Positions 1-12,599 of a stretch of DNA of 64,000 bases are shown here, one piece after another. Each line of letters opens with the position of its first letter. Position 1 is the stretch's first letter. Under the pieces are notes generated by a model, which saw only the letters and a program-made list of their open reading frames with translations, was not told the origin of the DNA and searched no databases. Source of the DNA: Panulirus ornatus (taxonomy: Eukaryota > Arthropoda > Malacostraca > Decapoda > Palinuridae); assembly GCF_036320965.1 (NCBI RefSeq), contig NC_092281.1, positions 10,226,892 through 10,290,891 on the forward strand, in the 5' to 3' direction. Position numbers and translations under genes: made by a program.

Positions 1-116
1 GTTAGCAGAGTGATGCTGTCTTCTTGTTTTCCATCATCACACAACACACGGACGTTCAGACATGATGAAACCACAGTTTTTCTGGTATGTATAGTATTTA
101 GCCATCAAGGAAGGTA

Positions 117-372
117 TATCTACATGTTAACTCTACGTGTGTTAAATATCTACATGTTAACTCTACAGGTGTTCAAGAATCTACAGGTTAACCCTACACG
201 TGTTCAAATATCTACATGTTAACTCTACATGTGCTCAAGAATCTACAGGTTAACCCTACACGTGTTCAAATATCTACATGTTAACTCTACATGTGCTCAA
301 GAATCTACATGTTAACCCTACACGTGTTCAAATATCTACAAGTTAACTCTACATGTGCTCAAGAATCTACAG
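117..372. repeat. 31-bp minisatellite organised as 62-bp dimers
   Basis: About eight copies of a 31-bp unit alternate between a form with CATGTTAACTCTAC and a form with AGGTTAACCCTAC. The alternation gives a 62-bp higher-order unit. No gene is supported here; the open frame across it is repeat. Confidence 0.9.
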
Positions 373-1296
373 GTTTGTTGAGTCTTTGTTTCTAACTTGT
401 ACTTAAGAGTTGACATAGTTGTCCTTTTGTACTAATATTTCCGGCATGTAGATGAAGCTGATGAAGTTGATAGATGAGCAGATGGACGAACTGGTGTTGA
501 ATGATGCCTTCCTCTCTTCGCCAGCCGTGGACGGTATCATTCGCGCGGGAATCGATCCCGGGTCCCTGATCAACTACCGACTGGATGAGGATCGATCCCA
601 AAACTCCATCCAGTCCCACTGGGGTGGGACTCAATCTTCCCTGGTTCCCTGGTAATTCCTATTTGAGTGGGAATCGATCCTGGGGTCCCTGGTCTGTTCT
701 ATACCATCTTTATCATTCAGTTTCTGCATTCAACTCTCAGATTTGCCCTTGAGGTTCGACTTCTCCCCCTCACAAAGCAGTATAAAGAGTCACTTCTCAT
801 CTTCTTCCCCTCATAGAGCAACGTAGTTTCGTAGTCACTTCTCATTTACTTTCCCTTCGAAATCATTTTGCCACTCCTGTCTCCCTTACGAGATAGAAAA
901 CGAGAATTCTCTTTACAATGACGAATATCGACCCCGAACCCCACCATTTTTATTTTTTCACACAGACCTTTATGGTTTTAATCTGAAGACTCTGTGTTGT
1001 CGTATTTTCTCTAAGAATTCTACATTCCATCACAGTCATCCAAGATCATCCCCTTTTCTAAACCAAAACCACAACGTATCCTATATGATCCGACGATGAT
1101 ATGTTTTATCATTCGTGAAAGTACAGGAAACCGGTTCTCATTGATATATAGTTTGAGTAATAATTGTTTCTTTCACGTCGGCTAGTGGTGGGTTGTGGAA
1201 GGTACGGAGGCTGAGTTGGCCGTGGGTGAGCCATTCATCTCCAGCTGTGTTGACGGAGGGAAATTGAGGTGATTTTTTTTTTGCTGATAGAGACAA
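373..1296. other. No gene recognised; short repeated GGGAATCGATCC motif
   Basis: Between 540 and 690 the motif ATCGATCC(C/T)GG followed by GTCCCTGG occurs three times in a loose tandem of about 60-120 bp spacing. The short open frame at 452-655 crosses it but has no recognisable domain. The rest, to 1,296, is unique-looking sequence with no ORF, RNA gene or splice pattern I can support. Confidence 0.5.
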
Positions 1297-1640
1297 ACTC
1301 AACCCCTTGTGTCCTTCCTTCTTCCTGCCTTTGGGTCCTTCCTTCCTCATGCCCCCTTGGGGTCTTCCTTCCTCCTACCCTGGGTCCTTCCTTCATCCTA
1401 CCCTGGGTCCTTCCTTCCTCATGCCCCCTTGGGGTCTTCCTTCCTCCTACCCTGGGTCCTTCCTTCATCCTACCCTGGGTCCTTCCTTCCTCATGCCCCC
1501 TTGGGGTCTTCCTTCCTCCTACCCTGCGTCCTTCCTTCATCCTACCCTGGGTCCTTCCTCCCCTCCTGCCCTTGGATCCGTCCTTTCTCCTACCCTGTGT
1601 CCTTCCCTCCTCCTGCTCGTGGGCCTTCCTTCCTTCCTCT
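1297..1640. repeat. Pyrimidine-rich minisatellite (TCCTTCCTTC family)
   Basis: Units built on CCTACCCTGGGTCCTTCCTT alternate with a variant carrying CATGCCCCCTTGGGGTC, giving a higher-order repeat of about 72 bp. The array is C/T-rich on the plus strand. Stop-free frames of 119-192 codons across it are artefacts of the repeat. Confidence 0.9.
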
Positions 1641-2020
1641 ACGTCGCCTCTTGCAGCGTCGGGGGTAAATATAGCATAACTCCGTCAGTTTGCTGTGCCT
1701 GTAAAATATTTCCAACTGGCGCCAAAAAAAAAAGAAGAAAAAAAAAATATGGCAGAAGTTGGCTTTACGTTCTACTGTTAGTTCGAGACTCTAGCTTTAC
1801 GATGATCAAACGAAATTTTATAGTTAATTCATTACTAAGGGTGAAATTAATCACAAGATTAATCATAAGAATTCTATATCAGTAACGATATTAGAGGCAC
1901 AGAGTAAATCTAATCTTCGTAGGAATTTCTAATTTTCATGACACATACTTTTGGCAACGCCATTGGCGAAATTTTGATTCAAAATCAGCGAACTTGTGAA
2001 GCACAACCTCTTCATCTCTG
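1641..2020. other. Unassigned AT-rich spacer
   Basis: It holds a run of A at 1,723-1,747 and AT-rich unique-looking sequence. I see nothing supportable in it. Confidence 0.4.
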
Positions 2021-2365
2021 ACGTAAACCACGACACGAGACCTGTTGCGCTAAAGTAAACCACGACACGAGACCCGTTGTGCTAAAGTAAACCACGACGC
2101 GAGACCCGTTGCGCTAAAGTAAACCACGGCGCAGGACCTGTTATGCTAAAGTAAACCACGACACGAGACCCGTTGCGCTGAAGTAAACCACGCCACGAAT
2201 CCAGCTGCACTGAAGTAATCCACGCCACGAGACCTGTTGCGCTGAAGTAATCCACGCCACGAGACCTGTTGCGCTGAAGTAAACCACGCCACCACGAGAC
2301 CTGCTGCGTCGAAGTAAACCACGCCACGAGACCTGTTGCGCCGCACCACAGCACAAAACCTGTTA
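2021..2365. repeat. 32-bp minisatellite (ACCACGACACGAGACC family)
   Basis: About eleven diverged copies of a 32-bp unit, GTAAACCACG(A/C)CACGAGACC followed by TGTTGCGCTAAA, with internal substitutions and one 3-bp duplication near 2,290. Minus-strand frames of 67-90 codons are repeat translation. Confidence 0.9.
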
Positions 2366-2421
2366 TGCTAAATTGAATGACAGCGCAGGTGGTGCTAAGA
2401 CTGCAGACCCCACGCTAAAAT

Positions 2422-2608
2422 AGATAGACAGACAAATAGATAAGCGGATAAATGGATGACTCAGTAGATAGGTAGAAAGAGAAATAGCCAGATAGATTTA
2501 CAGATAGATAGATAGATAGGTGGACAGATAGATAGATAGATAGACAGATAGATAAATGAATAGATAGATGGAAGATAGATAGAAAGGTAGATAGATAGAT
2601 AGATAGGC

Positions 2609-2646
<38 letters not shown>
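2422..2646. repeat. (GATA)n microsatellite, imperfect
   Basis: About 225 bp of GATA with GACA and GATG interruptions. It is purest between 2,590 and 2,643. Confidence 0.95.
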
Positions 2647-2844
2647 AGATCAGAAAAAAGAAAGAGACACCAGTAAGATCTGATGATCAATATCATTACC
2701 GTTTAGCTCGAGAGCAATTTTCAGTTTCGTGCCTCAGCGACCTGCCACGCCACAGTGTGGTGAAAGCCAGCGAGCACAGCGTCATGAATTTAGACGTGGC
2801 ATTGAGGAAGACGAGGGAAGGAACCCTTAACATGAGTAACAAGG

Positions 2845-2869
2845 AGAGAGGGAGAGAAAGAGAGAGAGA

Positions 2870-2949
<80 letters not shown>
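2845..2949. repeat. (GA)n microsatellite
   Basis: Just over 100 bp of GA with two GGGA interruptions at the left end, a continuous polypurine tract on the plus strand. Confidence 0.98.
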
Positions 2950-2952
<3 letters not shown>

Positions 2953-3019
2953 GCGAAATCCCGTCCTCCAACGCTTTCTTAAAGTCCATCGTATTTTCTT
3001 GAAGTCATTGTGTGTTCTT

Positions 3020-3645
3020 GGTCAATAATTCATTTTCTTGAAGTCAGTATCTAATTCTTAATGTCAATAATACTTATCCTAAAGTCAATATGTTCTTTTT
3101 TCTTAAAGGCGATATTTTTTCTCTTAAAGTCAATAGTTTTTCTCTTGAAGTCAATATTTTTTTCTCTTAAAGTCAATAGTTTACCCTCTTAAAGTCAATA
3201 TTTTTTTCTCTTAAAGTCAATAGTTTTCCTCTTAAAGTCAATAGTTTTCCTCTTAAAGTCAATAGTTTTCCTCTTAAAGTCAATAGTTTTCCTCTTAAAG
3301 TCAATAGTTTTCCTCTTAAAGTCAATAGTTTTCCTCTTAAAGTCAATAGTTTTCCTCTTAAAGTCAATAGTTTTCCTCTTAAAGTCAATAGTTTTCCTCT
3401 TAAAGTCAATAGTTTTCCTCTTAAAGTCAATAGTTTTCCTCTTAGTCAATAGTGTTCCTCTTAAAGTCAATATTTTTTCTCTTAAAGTCAATAGTTTTCC
3501 TCTTAAAGTCAATAGTTTTCCTCTTAAAGTCAATAGTTTTCCTTAGTCAATATTTTCTCTCTTAAAGTCTATAGTTTTTCTCCTTGAAGTCAAAATTTCT
3601 TTTCTTAAAGTCAATAATTCTTATCAGTAAACATCGGATCCTTTC
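3020..3645. repeat. 21-bp minisatellite (CTTAAAGTCAATAGTTTTCC)
   Basis: A 21-bp unit is nearly perfect from about 3,210 to 3,435 and progressively diverged on both sides, the usual picture of a homogenised core with old edges. Because 21 is a multiple of three, all minus-strand frames read 7-residue repeats. I do not treat those as protein. Confidence 0.95.
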
Positions 3646-3926
3646 GTTATTTTTGTTGTCAATTTTTTTTTCCTTTTTCCTGTATGTTGGAGGATCATAA
3701 ACCACCTGGAGTTGGCCGGGCTGGGCAGGTAATGAATTCTGGGCCCGAGTTAAGGCTGCTGCCGGGAGAAAAACTTGTGGTGATAATAGAAATTGGCGGG
3801 GGAAGATATAGCAGGCAGGACGCCTCGCGTATTTTGATATCTATTTCGATTTTATCGTCGTGTTCAAATTTCGTTTCAGTTTCGCCCACAGTTAAAATAA
3901 TCTTTACTGGACCACTTGTATCTCTA

Positions 3927-3928
<2 letters not shown>

Positions 3929-4002
<74 letters not shown>
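3929..4002. repeat. (AT)n microsatellite
   Basis: About 74 bp of pure AT directly abutting the Penelope-like fragment on its right. Confidence 0.98.
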
Positions 4003-4006
<4 letters not shown>

Positions 4007-4168
4007 AAGGATCACAATTGACCGAGTGATCAAGTATATTCCTATGTGTCCACGGGGTAAATGAAACACGATAAGTTGCCAAGTGCACTTTCGTGTAATA
4101 ATCACATCATCAGGGGAGATACAAGAATGAAATATAACAGTCAGTTGATATACCTTCATCATTACCAT
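4003..4168 (-). mobile_element. Penelope-like element end (hammerhead-like core), fragment
   Basis: Read on the minus strand, this segment contains CTGATGA (4,107-4,113), a 14-nt spacer and GAAA (4,089-4,092), which is the conserved core order of a hammerhead ribozyme. It then runs directly into (AT)n. Terminal repeats of Penelope-like retroelements are known to carry hammerhead motifs. The same segment also folds as a strong simple hairpin: ACACGA (4,066-4,071) pairs with TCGTGT (4,091-4,096) and AAGT (4,073-4,076) with ACTT (4,087-4,090). Stem I of a hammerhead is not convincing by eye, and no reverse transcriptase or GIY-YIG frame is present. A related, more decayed segment lies at 46,626-46,700. 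The family assignment is inference. Confidence 0.5.
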
Positions 4169-4710
<542 letters not shown>

Positions 4711-4989
4711 TCACGTCGTCAACACAAAATTTCCCTTTCCCCCGAAGGAAATTCTAACTCAGATGAAAAAGAAAAAAGTTAAGGATGACTTAACTCAGAA
4801 TAGTAATAATAATCTTTGGTATAATTTCAGATAAAATTTTTTTTTTTATCTCTTTTTTCTTCTTTTTTGTCTCTTTTTTTTGTTGTTAAAGGTCATCGGT
4901 GACCTAAAATCTAGGTTCAGTTATTTCTTTAAATTGATGCTTTATTTAAGGCTCCGAAAGTCGTAATATTAATCTTGTATTTAGTTGAT
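4711..4989. other. Unassigned T-rich spacer
   Basis: Several T runs at 4,838-4,890. No gene seen. Confidence 0.4.
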
Positions 4990-5653
4990 CAGTACTAGAA
5001 ACTGTAACAACCAATCATAAGGCCAGGAACTGTAACAACCAATCATAAGGCCAGGAACTGTAACAACCAATCATAAGACCAGGAACTGTAACAACCAATC
5101 ATAAGGCCAGGAACTGTAACAACCAATCATAAGACCAGGAACTGTAACAACCAATCATAAGGCCAGGAACTGTAACAACCAATCATAAGACCAGGAACTG
5201 TAACAACCAATCATAAGGCCAGGAACTGTAACAACCAATCATAAGACCAGGAACTGTAACAACCAATCATAAGACCAGGAACTGTAACAACCAATCATAA
5301 GACCAGGAACTGTAACAACCAATCATAAGGCCAGGAACTGTAACAACCAATCATAAGACCAGGAACTGTAACAACCAATCATAAGGCCAGGAACTGTAAC
5401 AACCAATCATAAGACCAGGAACTGTAACAACCAATCATAAGACCAGGAACTGTAACAACCAATCATAAGGCCAGGAACTGTAACAACCAATCATAAGACC
5501 AGGAACTGTAACAACCAATCATAAGGCCAGGAACTGTAACAACCAATCATAAGGCCGGGAACTGTAACAACCAATCATAAGACCAGGAACTGTAACAACC
5601 AATCATAATGCCGGGAACTGTAACAACCAATCATAAGACCAGGAACTGTAACA
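4990..5653. repeat. 28-bp minisatellite carrying a CCAAT box in every unit
   Basis: About 23 near-identical copies of a 28-bp unit with the core TAACAACCAATCATAAG. The only common variant is GGCC versus GACC after AAG, and these two forms mostly alternate, so the array has a 56-bp dimer structure. Every copy contains CCAAT in the same orientation. Confidence 0.97.
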
Positions 5654-5695
5654 CACCGTCTGTCACACTTCATATCACGTGATCATTACATAACC

Positions 5696-5923
5696 ACTGT
5701 CTGTATTCCTGTATTCCACTGTCTGTATTCCTGTATTCCACTGTCTGTATTCCTGTATTCCACTGTCTGTATTCCTGTATTCCACTGTCTGTATTCCTGT
5801 ATTCCACTGTCTGTATTCCTGTATTCCACTGTCTGTATTCCTGTATTCCACTGTCTGTATTCCTGTATTCCACTGTCTGTATTCCTGTATTCCACTGTCT
5901 GTATTCCTGTATTCCACTGTCTG
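5696..5923. repeat. 22-bp minisatellite (CACTGTCTGTATTCCTGTAT)
   Basis: About ten virtually identical copies start about 40 bp after the CCAAT array ends. The homogeneity suggests recent expansion. Confidence 0.97.
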
Positions 5924-6147
5924 GTTCCACTGTATTTTGTGTTTCTTCCATCACAGTTATGGCTGGTCGAGGTTTAATTATTCAACATAGAGAATGGGTT
6001 GAGGTTTTTAAATCGTTAATCGACAGTCAATTAGCCAGATTTTCATCCGATTGTCGAAGTATTGCGATTATTTTGTATTTCGCGAATGTACAGTTATAAC
6101 CACATTAATCATTTTGATTCTGTTGGCTGGTTAGTGTTGTTGTTGTG

Positions 6148-6150
6148 TGT

Positions 6151-6199
<49 letters not shown>

Positions 6200-6234
6200 T
6201 GTGTGTGTGTGTGTGTGTGTCTGTGTCTGTGTCT

Positions 6235-6268
<34 letters not shown>

Positions 6269-6311
6269 CTGTGTCTGTGTGTGGCGAGTCCCTCGCCATA
6301 TTGGCGTGTGC

Positions 6312-6408
<97 letters not shown>
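6148..6408. repeat. Compound (GT)n with (GTCT) blocks, then (GA)n
   Basis: A (GT)n tract with GTCTGTGTCT interruptions (6,148-6,284) is followed after about 27 bp by (GA)n (6,312-6,408). Long frames here are microsatellite translation. Confidence 0.97.
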
Positions 6409-7384
6409 TCACTACCGCATGGAGATCATGTTCTGGCGAACCCTCCAGTGATCGCACGATACTCGCGGCGAACAAGGTATTTTTTGGCGAATGTCGCCAG
6501 CGGCTGATGACTGACTGACTGACTGACTGACTGGCAGTCAAGCCTCAAACCTCGTCTTGTCTTCTGACTGTTAATACCACACAGTCTGACTGTTAATACC
6601 ACATAGTCTGACTGTTAATGAAGGCCCAAACTGACCCCAATTTCTTATGAGCAAGTCTCTTGATTACGACAAATGGCAAGGTCGTCAAACGACCGTCTGG
6701 TGGGCACCTTCATTAGAATAGAGTAATTAAGAAGGTCTCCCTCGCAGGAGTGAAGACACTGGCTCTCCCATCATGGCTTTTTCCCTCGTTCTCCAATAAT
6801 TACATTTGCCTCCTCTTTCTTTGTCCTGGGGTCCGATCGAACGTGTTTCATTTGGCTGGCATCCACCTGACTCCAATAAGACCTAACAATGGTAATGTCT
6901 TTTTCCTTTTCATTTCCCTCGGAACCTAAGGGAGGCAAGGTCTACTGAGTGTCATGTCTGTGTACGACACTGAGATGGGATGAGTAGAAACACTGTCTGA
7001 TAAACGAGGAATATTTGCAAGACGTTCTACGATGGTGACATTCATGTTCTCAGTGTTTAGGTGTTATGTTGTTATCATGTACCAAGACCATTGTGTAGCG
7101 TATGTGTGAGGACGAGTGAGCCCATGTGTACTTCTGTATCAATTTGAGGGCTTGAGTGTGAGGGGCTTTAATTGTTTGTGTGTATAGATAGATATGTAGA
7201 TAGTGTTTGGGAAGCCTTAATTAGGGCATGAAGGTGCCGTCTCAGCCAACAGAATGTGGAGGTAACGAAGACAAACAAGGAATAACAAATGAACTCTAGT
7301 ACTGGGATTCAATACCTTATAAAAGATGGAAAGAAAACAGCAATAAACGTTTTAGTTTGGCAAGACGAGACAAGACAAAACTTC

Positions 7385-7386
<2 letters not shown>
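6409..7386. other. Unassigned, about 1 kb of unique-looking sequence
   Basis: It has a short (GACT)n run at 6,506-6,533 and three copies of CTGACTGTTAATACCACA at about 6,565-6,620. No ORF with a domain, no tRNA and no splice pattern that I can support. Confidence 0.4.

Positions 7387-7445
<59 letters not shown>
7387..7445. repeat. (GT)n microsatellite
   Basis: About 59 bp of GT. A second shorter tract lies at 7,598-7,632. Confidence 0.97.
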
Positions 7446-7446
<1 letters not shown>

Positions 7447-7632
7447 TGTGTATAGGGGAAGCAGAAGATAATAACCCAGTATCTCTAGCAAGAGCTGCTG
7501 TGTGTGTAATTACTTCCCCAGGGTCAAGCTTGACGTGGGCGGCTCTTGTGATAAAGACACTCCGTTCTCAAGGGTGTACCATTATTGCCACAATCCGCTG
7601 TGTGTCTGTGTGTGTGTGTGTGTGTGTGTGTC

Positions 7633-9325
7633 TTTGGTGTACCGCCGCTCTCGAGGGGGGGGGATATATGTGTGTGTGTGGGTCGTGCGTGAAGTGGCAA
7701 TAGCTGGTGGATAGTGTGGGACACACTATACGTATATCCAGCTGGCTGGTGTTATGAGGTCTGCTCTTCGAGTGCTGGTTGGGGGGGGGGGGACGATGGA
7801 ATTAATTTCAGAAAAATATCATAATCCTCAGAATAGTCCCTTTGTTTAATATTTCGTACCGAATGAGAATAATATACGACCTCAGAGCAATACATAACTC
7901 GGACAATGACCTGTTCCATGTAGGTCGACATGAAGCAAACGTTTGCTCGCTCTGGCTACACGTGGAAGGCAAACGTTTGAACAGCTCCATTGTTGACTTT
8001 GTGGTAAAGCACCTTTCAGGGTGGGACACGGTCGCCGTGTTTGTTCCTTGCTAAGTGCCAGACGTGAGAGGCTTGGAGAAGCGGTCATCACGGTGGGGCC
8101 AGACACACAGACAGACATCAGACTAAATTCTTTCCTTGGGCTTCTAAAAGCTGCTAGACTTTCACACTGATGGAGGAAAAAGAAAAGGAGAGTTAGTCTC
8201 CGTTGATTAAATAAAACCCTTAGGAAAAGGCCTTAGACCTCAGGCCTTATTAAGGGTAAGGGGGCCCCACACTGTGACACCGGGAGTCTATTGACATTAT
8301 TTTTCTTGCTGTGTGTTGTGGTCGCTGACATATAGATGGCGGAAGCGTCGGTGAGTTGCACCTTCGCCGTGTTAGACATCTGACTTGACAAATGGGTATG
8401 AATTACGAGTCTTAGTAGGCAAGAGGAGGATTAGCGTTCCGTGGAGGAAGAAATGGAGCCCCAATTACCGGGTAGACTAAAAGGTGAAGTGGCATCTTCT
8501 TGATGAAGGTGATAGATAATACGTCAGACGTGACAATGAATATAAAGGGGAGAAATGATGGTAATGGGAATGGAAACTCTTATATATTGAGAAGAATAAT
8601 GGTGAGAGGAGTCTCCATATTATGGAGGGAGTAATGGATGATGATTACTCCTTAATGAGTGTCTGTTTATCTCTTCTCAGAGCGTGAAGGGGTGGGGGGT
8701 GACTTAAAGCGAAGTTACGTTTTCTAGAAACTTAAAGGTAACTTTTCCTCGATCATAATCACGTTGATGGTGTTGGGGGTCAGTTTTATGACGCTGCCAG
8801 GAGCTCATCTGTGTCCAAAGTTTAATGGAAGAAGATGATGATGACAGATGACTCTGTGTGTGTGTGTACTGAGCTTCTTATTATGATATTCTGGACTTGT
8901 TCATGATGACTACACCAGCCTGGCACGGAATGCGGGAGTGACCTGCTCTCTCCAACCATAGTCAACACCACATACCATCACCACCATCACCATCACCACC
9001 ACCCTCACTATATGGCATGTTTCAGACGATCGACGCCATTCTCCAACAATATGCAGTACCACACATTATCACCACCATATTCCAGTAAACATACAACATC
9101 ATGCATCATCACCAACACCACATACAACACACGAAGACCAACGCAACACTTCCAAACACTACACAACACCCATACACCGCACCCGCCTCACCCTAACACC
9201 ACAAACAACACTCCCTCACCAACACTCCTCCATACCTGGACACTACAGACCTCCAGCACAGCTTCATATCTCACAGAGAGAGAGGTAATTCCTCACACCA
9301 ACTTCATTCCCATTACCAGCCAAGT

Positions 9326-9329
<4 letters not shown>
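7633..9329. other. Unassigned, with an A/C-biased strand in its last 400 bp
   Basis: From about 8,950 to 9,300 the plus strand is dominated by A and C (CACCATCACCATCACCACC-type sequence). A G run occurs at 7,782-7,791. Short frames at 7,808-8,118 lack recognisable domains. Nothing here is supportable as a gene. Confidence 0.4.
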
Positions 9330-9374
<45 letters not shown>

Positions 9375-9426
9375 CGGCGACACAGCAACTGCGGCAGGAG
9401 TGTTATCACAACTCCCCAGGATGTCA

Positions 9427-9490
<64 letters not shown>

Positions 9491-9557
9491 GCATATCAGC
9501 TAACTGACATGATTTTCTTTGCTTATGAAGTTATTTATTTGATGTTAGATGATGGGA

Positions 9558-9598
<41 letters not shown>
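9330..9598. repeat. Cluster of (CA)n, (CA)n-(CG)n and (CT)n microsatellites
   Basis: (CA)n at 9,330-9,372; (CA)n grading into an alternating CG tract at 9,428-9,491; (CT)n at 9,560-9,598. The CA-to-CG stretch is strictly alternating pyrimidine-purine. Confidence 0.96.
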
Positions 9599-9601
<3 letters not shown>

Positions 9602-9849
9602 TACGCACGCACACACACAAAAGTACACATAATCATATGTACATGTTCATCCTCAGCACCAGGATATGTGGTGGTAAAAGTTATCGTTTGAATCTCATAT
9701 AATTCTCGTAAGTCGATGATCAATATATGTAAGTATGTAACAAATGGGGGACTGGAGTTTAGATTCAGGACTAGATTTCAATGCAATTCCACATCATTGT
9801 CAAACTCACATCTTTCTTAACTTGTTTTCTGGATATCTTTGACCTTGCA

Positions 9850-9892
9850 TCTATCTATCTATCTATCTATATCATCTATCTATCTATCTATC

Positions 9893-9983
<91 letters not shown>

Positions 9984-10072
9984 CCCCAATCATCCCTTTC
10001 CTTCTTGTAATAGAAGAAACATATACTCGTTCTGATAGTAACTTCACCTATGACCGCATTTTTCCAAAGAAA

Positions 10073-10152
<80 letters not shown>

Positions 10153-10204
10153 TCTACACTGATGTCCTTGGTGTCAGGGTCCTCAGGAGTGTGGCGACGA
10201 AAAA

Positions 10205-10274
<70 letters not shown>
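9850..10274. repeat. Cluster of (CTAT)n, (CT)n, (AT)n and (GA)n microsatellites
   Basis: (CTAT)n at 9,850-9,890, (CT)n to 9,927, (AT)n to 9,980, a second (AT)n at 10,074-10,150 and (GA)n at 10,205-10,274. No gene lies between them. Confidence 0.96.
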
Positions 10275-10277
<3 letters not shown>

Positions 10278-10519
10278 TTAAGCAAGTCATCCTCCCGCAG
10301 GAGGAAAGTTAAGAGAAGGAAGCCCCCGGGATATAAGGAAGTTCCCGTCTCTGTCATTAGCGGGCGAACGCGACCAACACTCATACATAATTCAGGGTGT
10401 CCACCTTCTCCTCCTCCTCCTCTGCCTTCACCCAGGTCCTGTATCCCACGAAGCATGTGGCTGGGTTGTGTGATTTGATGTGTGTTGTCATACAAATATT
10501 TCTCATATGTTGATGATAT

Positions 10520-10561
10520 ATGTGCGTGTGTGTGTGTGTGGGTGTGTGTGTGTGTGAGTGT

Positions 10562-10604
<43 letters not shown>

Positions 10605-10608
10605 TGTC

Positions 10609-10658
<50 letters not shown>

Positions 10659-10682
10659 TGTGTGTGTATGTGTGTGTGTGTC
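10520..10682. repeat. (GT)n microsatellite with GTGAGT interruptions
   Basis: About 160 bp of GT. The GTGAGT variants match the consensus 5' splice site by coincidence of the repeat. Confidence 0.97.
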
Positions 10683-10979
10683 ATATAGAAGATGGACCCA
10701 CAATGCATGGGGACACCTGGACAGTGACAGAGATGGGGAACATGTATGGACGAGATGAATTACATGTGGTCAGACGGCGTAGCAATACAGTCGAGACTTT
10801 ATGGCTGGAGATACATCACTGTTGCCTCTGGAGGCGAGACGCGTCGTAATCATTCTCTAGGGCGACGCAGGACCGTGAAATACAAGCGGAACGAAGAGGA
10901 GGAAGCTAGGCACTTGAGGGGAGGAGCTGATCCCCCCAACTGTTATTACACGCTCAGTGTTTCCGTGGAGAGTGGCAGG

Positions 10980-10982
<3 letters not shown>

Positions 10983-11060
<78 letters not shown>
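10983..11060. repeat. (GA)n microsatellite
   Basis: About 78 bp of pure GA. Confidence 0.98.
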
Positions 11061-11061
<1 letters not shown>

Positions 11062-11220
11062 GTATCATACCAGAGACGAATGTCTTGTTCCCGGAACCAG
11101 TCTACCTCGCCACTTTACATCACCCTTTGGCTCAAATAGTAATGTTAGAAATAGTTTACCTGGCCATATTGCTCAGTTAAGAGTGTTAGTAGCATAATAT
11201 CTCACTGTTGCTCAGAGACA

Positions 11221-11505
11221 AGAGATCCGGCAGTACACAAGAGACCCGGCACTACACAAGAGATCCGGAAGTACACAAGAGATCCGGCAGTACACAAGAG
11301 ACCCGGCAGTACACAAGAGACCCGTCAGTACGCCAGAGACCCGGCAGTACACAAGAGACCCGGCAGTATACAAGAGATCCGGCAGTACACAAGAGACCCG
11401 GCAGTACACAAGAGACCCGGCAGTACACAAGAGACCCGGCAGTACACCAGAGACCCGGCAGTACACAAGAGACCCGGCAGTACACAAGAGACCCGGCAGT
11501 ACACA
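11221..11505 (+). repeat. 19-bp minisatellite (CCGGCAGTACACAAGAGAC), family A
   Basis: About fifteen copies of a 19-bp unit with a few substitutions. Read on the minus strand, the unit is nearly the same as the 19-bp unit at 55,900-56,408, so the two arrays belong to one family in opposite orientation. Confidence 0.97.
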
Positions 11506-11848
11506 CCTCTACACTCACCCATGTACTGCGGTGAGGTACAACTTACACAACAACCTTTGGCACTCACAACACTATAACCCTTATTGATACGCTTCATAAA
11601 GGCGTAAAAAAAAAAAAATCTGTTTTTAAGTCATTACTTTGACATATGAATGTCATTACCGGGTTACAAATATGCAAATTAACCTTTCCATGTGAAATAT
11701 GTGCGTTCATAAGATTCTGACCTGCAGTATATTACAAACTTTATCACCGCGTTTTTAATCTAGAGAACATTCGTGTAATTTGCGCCAATAGAATGCTTCC
11801 TAGCGAATAAATTTGGCGAGATTTGCAGATCAGGTTCGGTGTGAGGGA
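11506..11848. other. Unassigned spacer
   Basis: No gene or repeat structure seen. Confidence 0.4.

Positions 11849-11938
<90 letters not shown>
11849..11938. repeat. (AT)n microsatellite
   Basis: About 90 bp of AT with one ACAT interruption. Confidence 0.98.
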
Positions 11939-11939
<1 letters not shown>

Positions 11940-12599
11940 GAGGACTGTTATCAAGATATCATCGTCTAAGGAAAGTCTAGATGGAGAAAATGTAATTTAG
12001 CAAGACGCAAGCCATGAGCATAACACGGCTACGTGAGCTTTGGATATGTAATCACCTATTTGTGATTACATATTTATATGACGTGGGGGAAAGAAATGTT
12101 TTGATTCGTTGCCCCTCCACACACACACACCCCAACCTCTCTTCAATCATCTCAACTGTGGTCCGTGTGTCTTTAAACATGACGTATGTTGTCTATGTTT
12201 ACCATCGTCTCGTTTACTTTATTCCATTAATCTATTGTTCTTAATGTTCTAAAAAGGTATAGATTTTTATATCCTTTTTCTAGCAAGTGTCTTTCTTAGT
12301 GAAATGCCATTGACTCTAGTTCTTCTATCCTTACAGCTTTACAGTGTTCTAAAAGCTTTTCCAAGGTTGTGATCAACTCACCCCTCACTCTCTTCTCTTC
12401 CATGGTGGACAAATCCTTATAACCTTCCCTGTGACTCGGGTTGCAGATCTGCATGAAAAATAGTCCAAATACCTAAGTTTTTTTTTACGCAAATTTATTG
12501 CCCTTAGAAAAATACCCAAAAAAAGAATGTTTAAATACTTAATTGCCGTTTTTAAAATCCTCAAAGAATATTTCAATCCCTGATTCGTATTCAACATGA
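11939..12599. other. Unassigned spacer
   Basis: Unique-looking AT-rich sequence; nothing supportable. Confidence 0.4.

Noticed and set aside
4990..5923. CRISPR-like array
   Set aside because: Units are directly contiguous, with no unique spacers, and the sequence is eukaryotic; it is a minisatellite.
10520..10682. Series of GTGAGT 5' splice sites
   Set aside because: They are simple variants of the (GT)n microsatellite with no adjacent coding sequence.
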